Shown here piece after piece: positions 12,689 to 20,068 of a stretch of DNA of 20,213 nucleotides. Each line of letters opens with the position of its first letter. Positions within the stretch are counted from its first letter, which is position 1. A program made the translations under genes and the position numbers. Source of the stretch: a virus; IMG/VR virus record IMGVR_UViG_3300009285_006588, positions 1-20,213 of that record. One strand, given 5' to 3'. Below the pieces are notes generated by a model. It had not been told where the DNA came from, did no database searches, and saw only the letters and a program-made list of their open reading frames with translations.

Positions 12689-15082
12689 ATGGCCGAACTC
12701 TTTGCCTTTCAGAAAGAAGATGTGGACCGCCTCTCCACAATGAAGGCGGCGTTACTAGCAAACGATATGGGAACTGGTAAGACTCTGATTGCCCTTAGCG
12801 CACTAGCAACAACAAGCGCCGTCGTCGTCTGTCCTGCCGCCGTCAAGCCTGTCTGGCGAAATGAGGTGAGTAAGTGGAGGCCCGAGCTTACACCCTTCTT
12901 ACTGGAAGGCCGCAACTCGTTTCGCTGGCCACAGCCGAAAGAGGTCGTGATTCTAAACTACGACATCTTGCCGCCCATGAAGTCCGTATCAGTGCCAGAG
13001 GGGTTCAGTGGAACTCTCATTGCCGACGAGGCCCACTACCTCAAAAACGGCTCATCGCAGCGCACTAAACGCTTTCGTGCCATTAGCAAAGATATGCGGA
13101 AACGAGGACTTCCCGTTTGGTTACTGACGGGAACGCCAATGCTGAATCACCCACTGGAGCTATGGCACGTGCTGTACGCGGCAGGGTTAACATGGATCTT
13201 CTACCCGTCGATATATGACCACAATGCCTTCCGAGGATTTCTTAACCTGTTCAAGGCGAGGAAGGGATATTTCGGCGGCTGGGAGTTTGGACAGCCAGAT
13301 CAAACTGTTTCAACCCGGCTGCGACAAGTAATGATTCGTCGCACGCGTCGCGAAGTCCTGCCTGAGTTGCCTGGCAAAATCTACCGATCTGTCTATGTGG
13401 AAATCGACAAGCGCACAAAGGTCATGTGCGACAAACTCATCGCCAAGTTGGGAGAGGTAAATCTAAATGAAGCCATTGATCTGGCTATTCAGAGTAGCCG
13501 CACTTCAACGGAATTCGAGGAACTCGCCGCTGCCCGTACGGCCCTAGCGACAGCAAAAATTCCCTACTTGATAGACCTCATAGAAACATTCGAGGAAGCC
13601 GATGAGCCGGTCGTAGTATTCTCGGCGCATCGCGCTCCAATCGATGTGCTCACAAAACGTTCAGGCTGGCGTACTATTACAGGCGACACCAGTACCACAA
13701 ATCGAGATCGATTCGTAGCCGAATTTCAAGCCTTGAAACTCAAGGGCATTGGCTGCACCATACAAGCAGGTGGTATCGGAATAACACTCACAGCGGCGCA
13801 TCAGGTCGTGTTCGTTGATCTAGATTGGACACCAGCCAACAACCTGCAAGCAGAGGACCGCCTATGTATTGCTAAAGGACAGCGAGTTCATGTTCGTCGT
13901 GGCTTCATTCCGATTGAAGATGTGAGAATCGGAGATCTTGTTCTAACCCATTGTGGCAACTGGCACCCAATTACGCACGTCACATCACGCGAACATCGCG
14001 GCCTGATGACTGAGATTTTGTACTCTCGTTACGGAGAGCCGTTACGATGCAGCCATGACCACGAGGTTCTTGTTCGACGCGGCAATGATATGTCATGGAT
14101 GCAAGCATGTAATGTGCTTCCGGGGGATTTTCTAGTAATGCCGCGACCCATTGCGGGGTCGTACGTAAGCACGGTCGAGATACCGAAAGAAGTGCGCGGG
14201 CGTGGAACGTATACCAATCAGTTTGGAGCCAAGCAAAAAAACGGACGGCTCGTTCACTTGCCAGAGCAAGTTGAGGTAGATGCGGAGTTTCTCTGGACAC
14301 TTGGCCTCTTTGTAGCCGAAGGTTTCACGTCAGTTGAGAATGATAAGGGGAGATTTGTATCATTCTCCGCTCACGAACGTGAGCGCCCCTGGTTGGAAGA
14401 TCGAATTGGGAAAGTGATGGGGCGACTTGGGGTTGGATGGAAGGTATATACACGAAACGCATCACGCACCATAGAGATGCGAGCATACTCTACCGAGTTG
14501 GCAAAGTGGTTTCGCAAGATGTTCGGGCATGGGGCACACGAGAAAGCAATTCCGCCATGGATTATGGATTTACCTGCAGAGCAGGCAAGGTGGTTCCTTA
14601 GGGGATACACAGATGGAGATGGATACTCGCGCAACCGGCAGACTGAGTGGGTGAGCGTATCTGCTTCCGTATCGGCGCAAGTTGCTCTTTTGGCGCTGCA
14701 ATGCGGATACGCCCCAACCCTGAGAAAATGCGATCCTGCCCCTGGTGGAAACTGGGACAGATGGATTGACGGATATACCAAAGTCGGGAAACCAAGCTCT
14801 GCATCTCTTGCTCTCTGGGACAAAGAGAAAGTTTATCATCCTGTTCGTGAGGTCCATACTCTATACGCAAAAAGAAGCGCGAAACGCCAGCGCGTATATG
14901 ACCTAACAGTGAAAGGAGACGAGTCTTTTGTAGTGGGAATGGCGGCGGTTCATAATTGCCGCATTGGTCAGACTAAGGGGGTAATCATTAACCGCATTGT
15001 CGCCGACCACAACCTTGATAGAAAGTTGGCGCGGATTCTGATCGAGAAAAAGAAGCTGCTTGAAGCAACCAGCCTAACCTAA
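12689..15082 (+). CDS. SNF2-family DNA translocase/helicase with intein (797 aa precursor, 433 aa spliced)
   Basis: Superfamily 2 SNF2-type ATPase, probably a DNA translocase remodelling forks or protein-DNA complexes, of the compact SMARCAL1/phage type. Visible motifs: FQKEDVDRL at the start, Walker A NDMGTGKT (about residues 25-32), DEAH box IADEAHYLKNGSS (about 110), motif III LLTGTPMLNH (about 146), IV VVVFSAHR (about 308), V GGIGITLTAAHQVVF (about 360) and VI QAEDRL joined to CRIGQTKG. Motif VI is interrupted by an intein, so activity depends on splicing. The ATG at 12689 follows CGGAGA; the frame from 12638 would overlap the previous gene. The spliced protein is small for the family and lacks accessory domains. 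Confidence 0.9.
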   Translation: MAELFAFQKEDVDRLSTMKAALLANDMGTGKTLIALSALATTSAVVVCPAAVKPVWRNEVSKWRPELTPFLLEGRNSFRWPQPKEVVILNYDILPPMKSVSVPEGFSGTLIADEAHYLKNGSSQRTKRFRAISKDMRKRGLPVWLLTGTPMLNHPLELWHVLYAAGLTWIFYPSIYDHNAFRGFLNLFKARKGYFGGWEFGQPDQTVSTRLRQVMIRRTRREVLPELPGKIYRSVYVEIDKRTKVMCDKLIAKLGEVNLNEAIDLAIQSSRTSTEFEELAAARTALATAKIPYLIDLIETFEEADEPVVVFSAHRAPIDVLTKRSGWRTITGDTSTTNRDRFVAEFQALKLKGIGCTIQAGGIGITLTAAHQVVFVDLDWTPANNLQAEDRLCIAKGQRVHVRRGFIPIEDVRIGDLVLTHCGNWHPITHVTSREHRGLMTEILYSRYGEPLRCSHDHEVLVRRGNDMSWMQACNVLPGDFLVMPRPIAGSYVSTVEIPKEVRGRGTYTNQFGAKQKNGRLVHLPEQVEVDAEFLWTLGLFVAEGFTSVENDKGRFVSFSAHERERPWLEDRIGKVMGRLGVGWKVYTRNASRTIEMRAYSTELAKWFRKMFGHGAHEKAIPPWIMDLPAEQARWFLRGYTDGDGYSRNRQTEWVSVSASVSAQVALLALQCGYAPTLRKCDPAPGGNWDRWIDGYTKVGKPSSASLALWDKEKVYHPVREVHTLYAKRSAKRQRVYDLTVKGDESFVVGMAAVHNCRIGQTKGVIINRIVADHNLDRKLARILIEKKKLLEATSLT
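13865..14956 (+). other. Intein with LAGLIDADG homing endonuclease (364 aa)
   Basis: In-frame insertion from Cys393 to Asn756 of the helicase precursor, splitting motif VI between QAEDRL and CRIGQTKG. Block A is CIAKGQRVHVRRGFIP followed by IEDVRIGDLVLTHCGNWHPI. Block B is LRCSHDHEVLVRRG, with the catalytic His. Block F is RVYDLTVKGDESFVVG and block G is VHN followed by Cys757, the +1 nucleophile. Both endonuclease motifs are present: LGLFVAEGF (about intein residue 144) and LRGYTDGDG (about 243). Codons here use more T- and A-endings than the surrounding helicase, which is dominated by C-endings, consistent with acquisition from another source. Confidence 0.93.
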
Positions 15083-15097
15083 CCGGAGAAAGCGAAA

Positions 15098-16474
15098 ATG
15101 TTGAAGAAACTAGAAATCGCAAAAATAAAGTGCAATGCGGATGTGCAGCCCCGCCTGCAGATCGATCAGCATACGGTAGAAGAGTATGCGGAATTGATGA
15201 ACGATAAGACGCAGTTCCCACCCGTTGTCGTCTTCTGGGAGGAAAAGAAGAGCGTCTTTTGGCTGGCTGATGGGTTCCATCGTTTCGAGGCGACGAAGAA
15301 ACTCAGTCATAAGCTGATCGAGTGTGACGTTCAAATCGGCACAAAGCGTGACGCCATCTTCTTCGCTTGCGGTGCGAATCGCAATCATCCGCTAACGATG
15401 TCTCGCGCCGACAAGCGAGCCGTCGTCATGCGCCTGCTAACCGATGACGAGTGGTGCAAGATCGCTGACGGCGAGATTGCCAAGCACACGGGCGTAAGTC
15501 GCCAGTTCGTTGGCTATGTCCGCAAAGAAATCGGAGGCGAGGCAGTAACCAAAGAGCGTAAGGTTAAGCGCGGCGAGTCCGAGTACGTGATGGATACATC
15601 AAAGATGGGTGGCCCCGTTAAACCACCGTCTCCAAGGGCCACGTTGCCCGACGAACCGTTGCACGGCCCCAAAGACACGCTGCCACCCGAACCTGCCCCG
15701 GCACCCACCGAAGAAGAAGATCAAGAAGAAGAAGATCAAATAGACGAAGCCGCCTTCGACAAGGCGGTCGTTATCTATCGGGCCGGGTACATTGTTCAGG
15801 CAGCAATGGCTTCTCTGGAACGACGCGGTATATTTGCCGACATCCCCGACTTGCAGGAACCATATACCATCGTCGGCGTAGCTATCGACACAAGGCTACG
15901 CGAGCTAAGCAAGATGATGCCAGCCGATACCCGTGCGGCAGTAGAGAAAGGCGTCGAGTCTGTAGGCGCCTGGATAGAAACAGGTGCATCGAAAAAAGAA
16001 AAGGCCAAGACAAACCCCAAAAGCGAAGCATCAGCCGAAGCGTTATCCCGTGTCAAAACATGGGAACGACAGATCGGCCTGCCACCCACCAAAAGGCCCG
16101 ACGCAGCTTACGCTAAGGCATTTGATGAGATTCACGGAAGAGACGGTCAGCCTTGGGCAGTCATTGATGAGGTCATCGTCGCCGTCAAACGCTGGAAAGA
16201 CAAGGGCATCACAATAACTTCGCCATTGGCACTTCGAGAAAAGACCGGTAGCAAGGGAAGTAAGAAATGGGAGGCAGCGTGGATGCAGTACCGAGACAGC
16301 GATGAGTACAAACCGCTTCGCAATCCACCCAAATGCCCAGAGTGCGGGAAGACCCTTGTGCGGATGCGCCGCGAGGCGAAGGGCAAAGCGTACATGTCCT
16401 TCTTCTGCAAAGAGCATCCCGAGCAATCCTTCAAGGCCGGCATGGACTACTGCCCGGACAAGGTAGTGAAGTAA
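15098..16474 (+). CDS. ParB-like protein with acidic linker and C-terminal zinc-finger-like region (458 aa)
   Basis: Residues about 1-100 are a ParB/sulfiredoxin-like domain: ADVQPRLQIDQHTVEEYAEL, PPVVVF, then FWLADGFHRFEATKKL (the GxxR box, here GFHR). A helix-turn-helix follows at about 122-145 (EIAKHTGVSRQFVGYVRKEI). Next comes a Pro/acidic linker (TEEEDQEEEDQ, about 206), a helical middle domain (about 220-300), a Lys-rich linker and a C-terminal CPEC...FFC...YC cysteine set (about 412-451). CCGGAGAAAG provides the RBS. The composite architecture is unlike plain chromosomal ParB. The ParB fold, DNA-binding HTH and zinc-like tail suggest a sequence-specific replication or transcription factor; the exact role is unknown. 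Confidence 0.8.
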   Translation: MLKKLEIAKIKCNADVQPRLQIDQHTVEEYAELMNDKTQFPPVVVFWEEKKSVFWLADGFHRFEATKKLSHKLIECDVQIGTKRDAIFFACGANRNHPLTMSRADKRAVVMRLLTDDEWCKIADGEIAKHTGVSRQFVGYVRKEIGGEAVTKERKVKRGESEYVMDTSKMGGPVKPPSPRATLPDEPLHGPKDTLPPEPAPAPTEEEDQEEEDQIDEAAFDKAVVIYRAGYIVQAAMASLERRGIFADIPDLQEPYTIVGVAIDTRLRELSKMMPADTRAAVEKGVESVGAWIETGASKKEKAKTNPKSEASAEALSRVKTWERQIGLPPTKRPDAAYAKAFDEIHGRDGQPWAVIDEVIVAVKRWKDKGITITSPLALREKTGSKGSKKWEAAWMQYRDSDEYKPLRNPPKCPECGKTLVRMRREAKGKAYMSFFCKEHPEQSFKAGMDYCPDKVVK

Positions 16475-16500
16475 CGGCACACTGCCGTGTTGAAAAGTTC

Positions 16501-16541
16501 GTCAAAGTTATTTGACGAGTGATGAAAACTTTGAGTACATT
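16501..16541 (+). promoter_or_regulatory. Promoter P4 and overlapping palindrome before dnaB
   Basis: TTGACG (16512-16517), 18-bp spacer, TACATT (16536-16541). The palindrome GTCAAAGTTATTTGAC (16501-16516; arms GTCAAA and TTTGAC, loop GTTA) overlaps the -35 box, so a repressor bound there could shut off the helicase. A GTTGAAAAGTTC stretch just upstream partly repeats the same sequence. Leader to the DnaB start is about 15 nt after the expected start site. Confidence 0.55.
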
Positions 16542-16560
16542 GCGGTGAGAAGAGGGGCGA

Positions 16561-17877
16561 ATGGCGGAGTTGCGGGCGCACGAGTATCAATCACCTGAAG
16601 CAGAACAAGCCGTCTTAGGATGCTGCTTGCTGTCTCCAGACAGCATAGCTACGGCCATTGAGTTCAACCGAGCTGGGCACTTCTACATTGAGTCCCATCA
16701 AGCTGTATTCCGAGCGATAGTCCGTCTTTACGAAAAAGGACCAATGGATTCGGCCCTGATTTCCTCCTTCCTGAAGAAGGAGAAGGTCCTCAAAGAAGAT
16801 CCGATCATGCTTCTGGCCCAGCTGCAAGCAGCTGGGTGTATACCCTCCACCATGGAGCGACACTGTAAGCTGGTACGGGAGCAGTGGGCACGTCGAGAGT
16901 TGATCTACAAGCTAAGCGGGCACCTGCAGAACGCACAGTCCAGCAACGAAGGCTCCGGACACCTCATTGACGGCATTGCTCAGGATATGATCGACTTGCA
17001 TGAGTCGGGAGATGACAACGGACCCAGACTCGCCAAGTACGACATTAATGAAGTCGATCAGATCGTCAAGAAAAAAGATCGCGGTCTGACTACAGGGCTC
17101 ACTGATCTAGACGGGATCATCGGCGGTTGGAAGGCAGGAGACGTCTACGTCTTTGCTGGACGACCTTCGATGGGGAAAACAGCACTTTCCGTCAAGTTCG
17201 CACACAGCCTGACGTTTAAGCACGCCGTTCCGACTCTAGTCTTCACCCTGGAGATGACTCGCGAGCAATACCTACTCAGGACCGTAGCGCTGGAAGCGAA
17301 GCTATCATCATTCGACCTACAGCATCACGGACAAACCGAAGAAGAAATGGAACGGTATGAAGCATCGCGAGACGCATTGGCACTCGTACCGCTTGTCGTT
17401 GACGGAACGGCAGGCATCAGCATCAGCACAATTCGATACCGCACTAGGGCAGAAAAGCGTCGTCATGGAATCAAAGTAATCGTCATCGACTACCTACAGA
17501 TCGTCACGTACGATGGAGAAAACGCCTGGAACAGAGAGCAAGAAGTTGCTCGCATTGCAGACGGTATGAAAAGCCTTGCCAAGGACCTCGACATTGCCGT
17601 CATCGCATTGGCGCAAGTCTCACGCGAGACAGAGAGGCGCGAAGCGCAGCGTCCACGCCTGACAGATCTACGCGAGAGCGGCGCCATAGAACAAATGGCA
17701 GACGTGGTGGGCTTTATTCATCGGCCCGAGTACTACGGCACGACGTACTTGGAAGAGTACGGCAATGTCGAGGGCAAGGCCTTCGTCTTTATCGACAAAG
17801 ATCGCAACGGCCCCACAGGAGAGGTGCAACTTTACTGGAACAAGAATCTCGCGTGCTTCGAGGAGTACCCGCCTTGA
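16561..17877 (+). CDS. dnaB: Replicative DNA helicase DnaB (438 aa)
   Basis: Hexameric 5'-3' helicase that unwinds the phage origin and fork. The N-terminal DnaB domain opens with SPEAEQAVLGCCLLSP. The RecA-like domain has Walker A GRPSMGKT (about residues 200-207), LVFTLEMTREQ, Walker B VIVIDYLQIV (about 308-317), the ALAQVSRETERREAQRPRLT strand and loop, and RESGAIEQMADVV. The arginine-finger end is GPTGEVQLYWNKNLACFEEY. Length is typical for compact phage DnaB. No intein is present here, although this family often hosts them. AGAGGGGCG precedes the ATG. The stop overlaps the next gene's TTG by 4 bp. No helicase loader gene is recognisable nearby, although one of the unknown genes could serve. 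Confidence 0.95.
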   Translation: MAELRAHEYQSPEAEQAVLGCCLLSPDSIATAIEFNRAGHFYIESHQAVFRAIVRLYEKGPMDSALISSFLKKEKVLKEDPIMLLAQLQAAGCIPSTMERHCKLVREQWARRELIYKLSGHLQNAQSSNEGSGHLIDGIAQDMIDLHESGDDNGPRLAKYDINEVDQIVKKKDRGLTTGLTDLDGIIGGWKAGDVYVFAGRPSMGKTALSVKFAHSLTFKHAVPTLVFTLEMTREQYLLRTVALEAKLSSFDLQHHGQTEEEMERYEASRDALALVPLVVDGTAGISISTIRYRTRAEKRRHGIKVIVIDYLQIVTYDGENAWNREQEVARIADGMKSLAKDLDIAVIALAQVSRETERREAQRPRLTDLRESGAIEQMADVVGFIHRPEYYGTTYLEEYGNVEGKAFVFIDKDRNGPTGEVQLYWNKNLACFEEYPP

Positions 17878-18317
17878 TAAGCTACCAACAACTGCGATCC
17901 GTTGCCGTGCGAGTACGAAAGAATCTAGACCCATCCGGACAGTCTACGCTACGCGGATGGTGCTTCACGGCGACAGAAGATATGGCACATGACTTGATAG
18001 ACCTAGGGGCGGACGATGTAACGGTGCTAGAGAACTTTCGGCACTCCTTCCTGTACTGCTCAAGGTATTTCATCGATGTAACGTGCCGCCAGTTTAACCC
18101 CTTGCTGCCGGCAGTGAAGATGTGGAAGATTGATAGTTTTGATTGGGAGGCGGCCCCTCCATACTGGCAATTTGACAGGATCGAAGCTATCTATCTCGAT
18201 GGCACCCGCAAGCGTATGAGCTACAACCACAACGATCATCTGCGGTCATCTAATCAGAGGTCTCTCAAATGGCGCCACCGACGACTGAAGTCAAACGACG
18301 CGATGAAAAAGCTCTGA
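17874..18317 (+). CDS. Hypothetical protein with TTG start (147 aa)
   Basis: The open frame overlaps the DnaB stop. The TTG at 17874, placed 9 nt after GAGGAG and overlapping the stop as TTGA, is the best start. An ATG at 17853 lies inside dnaB and has no such site. The protein begins MISYQQLRSVAVRVRKNLDP and has a central ATEDMAHDLIDLGADDVTV region and a basic C-terminus. It overlaps the following gene by 49 nt. Position directly behind dnaB could suit a helicase loader or partner, but no loader motif (no Walker A) is present. Function unknown. Confidence 0.65.
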   Translation: MISYQQLRSVAVRVRKNLDPSGQSTLRGWCFTATEDMAHDLIDLGADDVTVLENFRHSFLYCSRYFIDVTCRQFNPLLPAVKMWKIDSFDWEAAPPYWQFDRIEAIYLDGTRKRMSYNHNDHLRSSNQRSLKWRHRRLKSNDAMKKL

Positions 18318-19129
18318 TTGCCGAATGCCGAGATATTTATACCCGAAAGATCTGCGTGCCATCATACGCCGTAATCCGTGGGTACTGGGAGATCGGTGCA
18401 AAAATCATACAGTATGAGGCTGAAGGGTGGGTGACGCGAGAACATGGCAGCGGGCGAATCAAGCGCATAGCCGAAGGCCTAGGTGTTTATTACACCAGTC
18501 TGTATGCGGCAATTAAACTAGCCGAACGATTTCCTACCAAGAAAGACATAGAAAGTCTTCTGAAAGATATTGAGCAGCGCGGTATAGAGCCATCATGGAG
18601 CTTTGTGCGAAACAACGTGTTGCCCAAAAACGCTGGTATGACACACGAGGACGCCACACACGAATTACTGTCCGCTGGTGAGCGAGCAGCCCAGCAAGTC
18701 GAAAGAGTGGTAGAAGAAATTGCCAAGCTAGAAAAGTCGGCCCCTGAAGAAGAGCGTGAGATGCTCACCAATGTACGAGAGCAACTAAGCATAACTCTAG
18801 CTGAAGCCTCGTCGGCCATGATCGCTCCCAAGAAAAGACGAGAAGCCAGTAAGGATTACCTTAAATGGATTCACGAACAGCCAGAGTTTGTGTGCATTGC
18901 TACTGGCTCTCCCGTCACGAGCGAAGGTCCCAAAATTGATGCCGCTCACGTTGCAACAGTTGGATCAGGGGGGAGCGATATGCTTGTATTCCCGCTGCGA
19001 CATGACATCCATATAGGCGAACTCCACCAGGATCCTACATGGTGGGGGAAATACAAAGTTGAACTAGCTGAATGGTTCTACCGATTGCCGCGTTTACATG
19101 CACGCTTCTTCTCGGAGCAAGGAACATGA
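18269..19129 (+). CDS. Probable HNH-type nuclease with DUF1016-N-like domain (286 aa)
   Basis: The N-terminal third (ECRDIYTRKICVPSYAVIRG, then YWEIGAKIIQYEAEGWVTRE and RIAEGLGVYYTSLYAAIKLA) resembles the DUF1016/YhcG N-terminal helical domain. A coiled-coil-like middle (about residues 135-180, QVERVVEEIAKLEKSAPEEE) follows. The C-terminus (about 200-286) resembles phage HNH recombination nucleases of the DUF968/Ref/NinG type: a Cys in FVCIATGSP, Asp224-Ala-Ala-His227, GSGGSDMLVFPLRHDIHIGE with His245 and His248, and His253. The first HNH zinc-binding Cys pairs of these families are largely missing, so activity is uncertain. It would cut recombination or replication intermediates. It shares ATGA overlap with the next gene. 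Confidence 0.7.
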   Translation: MAPPTTEVKRRDEKALIAECRDIYTRKICVPSYAVIRGYWEIGAKIIQYEAEGWVTREHGSGRIKRIAEGLGVYYTSLYAAIKLAERFPTKKDIESLLKDIEQRGIEPSWSFVRNNVLPKNAGMTHEDATHELLSAGERAAQQVERVVEEIAKLEKSAPEEEREMLTNVREQLSITLAEASSAMIAPKKRREASKDYLKWIHEQPEFVCIATGSPVTSEGPKIDAAHVATVGSGGSDMLVFPLRHDIHIGELHQDPTWWGKYKVELAEWFYRLPRLHARFFSEQGT

Positions 19130-19341
19130 AGCACATCATTCGCAGCCGTAGTGGAGGAACGGTGGAAGTAGAATTGTCCCGAACTCGGGCAATCAAAGCA
19201 CACTGCACAGAGTGCATGGGATGGGGAGAACAACACCCCAAAACATGCACGGATATACACTGCGCGCTATTTCCATACCGAGGGAAGATCCAGATAGCAT
19301 ACGATCCCGTTAAAGACGAAGATCACCATGAACCATCGTGA
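19126..19341 (+). CDS. Small Cys4 protein (71 aa)
   Basis: Starts with the ATG at 19126 that overlaps the nuclease stop (ATGA), about 8 nt after GGAGCAAGG. The pattern AIKAHCTECMGWGEQHPKTC followed by TDIHCALFPYRGK puts four cysteines (27, 30, 41, 46) into a compact zinc-site pattern, followed by a Phe-Pro-Tyr-Arg-Gly end. I recall this as a recurrent small phage protein type found near replication and recombination genes. The longer frame from 19072 includes 18 residues inside the nuclease gene and is not preferred. Function unknown. Confidence 0.75.
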   Translation: MKHIIRSRSGGTVEVELSRTRAIKAHCTECMGWGEQHPKTCTDIHCALFPYRGKIQIAYDPVKDEDHHEPS

Positions 19342-19558
19342 ACGTATGGCTCTTAGAAGAAGTATCATCACTAGCATCAGTAATATGGTAGCATCCTTGA
19401 AAGTAAGCGAATTCAACCTCGATGAAGATCAGTGGGATGACGAAGAATGCTCCTGGAATGGTCCGGAAGTAATGGAAGAGTGTCTGTATGTCTATGATGC
19501 TCTCATGCCAACACTAACAGAAATGTTATCACTAACAAGGAGAAACAGGCATGCCTGA
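19328..19558 (+). CDS. Small acidic helical protein (76 aa)
   Basis: Begins MNHRERMALRRSIITSISNM. The middle (FNLDEDQWDDEECSWNGPEV) is strongly acidic and two flanking helices surround it. It overlaps its upstream neighbour by 14 nt and the next gene by 8 nt. SD is weak (GACGAAGA). No family recognised; short acidic helical proteins in phages often act as inhibitors or DNA mimics, but there is no specific evidence for this here. Confidence 0.65.
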   Translation: MNHRERMALRRSIITSISNMVASLKVSEFNLDEDQWDDEECSWNGPEVMEECLYVYDALMPTLTEMLSLTRRNRHA

Positions 19559-19727
19559 GATGACCCGGCCAGAGATCGAGAACCTCGACCGCTCTGTGAG
19601 CGTGAGCCACATGCCGCGTCCGGAGACAATCGAACGCCTCTGCGAGACTGCTTTAGCGGCGATGGATCGGGCTGACAATCTGGCCTTCGAGCTGAAGATG
19701 CTGAAGGACAGCGCCTATCTGATCTGA
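19551..19727 (+). CDS. Small helical protein (58 aa), perhaps the 5' part of a split gene
   Basis: AAGGAG is set 8 nt before the ATG, one of the clearest ribosome binding sites in the window. The peptide begins MPEMTRPEIENLDRSVSVSH and ends in a heptad-like helix (ETALAAMDRADNLAFELKML). It stops at 19727, exactly where a frame two bases off continues as DLIKRAEEAERNDTQSLGLY, a charged coiled-coil, with no start of its own. The simplest reading is one coiled-coil protein of about 170 residues broken by a -1 type frameshift (mutation, assembly error or programmed). Confidence 0.65.
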   Translation: MPEMTRPEIENLDRSVSVSHMPRPETIERLCETALAAMDRADNLAFELKMLKDSAYLI

Positions 19728-19768
19728 TCAAGCGGGCCGAGGAGGCTGAGCGTAACGACACGCAGAGC

Positions 19769-20068
19769 TTGGGCTTGTATCGTCAGGCGCGCCAGCGGGC
19801 CGAGAAGGCCGAGCACAAGCTGAACGCCGCCCGGGACCAGGTAGCGGTGCTGACGGATGCGTTGCGGTCGTCTATGCCAGTCAAGGGCGAGCTTATCGCT
19901 GTCGTTGAAGCGTGGCGGGCCAGCGTGCAGGATGAGGCGCTGGAGGAAGCGGCGGAGTTGGTGGCAGATGAAGGACCATGCCGCCACGTAGACCATGTGC
20001 AAAACATCTGCGCGTGCTTGGCAAAGGCGGCCATGATACGTGCCATGAAGGGAGGAACGCCATCATGA
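19769..20068 (+). CDS. Coiled-coil protein, likely continuation of the frameshifted gene (99 aa or more)
   Basis: The frame is open from 19676 to 20068. The only start codon near its beginning is TTG at 19769, which has no SD at proper distance (GAGGAGG lies about 26 nt away). Residues form a long charged heptad coil (RQARQRAEKAEHKLNAARDQ and VAVLTDALR), then EAWRASVQDEALEEAAELVA, then a Cys/His patch CRHVDHVQNICACLAKA. It overlaps the preceding helical ORF by 52 nt in a different frame. If translated by frameshifting, it extends that protein. ATGA overlap (20065-20068) links it to the next gene. Composition is more GC-rich than upstream genes. Confidence 0.55.
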   Translation: MGLYRQARQRAEKAEHKLNAARDQVAVLTDALRSSMPVKGELIAVVEAWRASVQDEALEEAAELVADEGPCRHVDHVQNICACLAKAAMIRAMKGGTPS

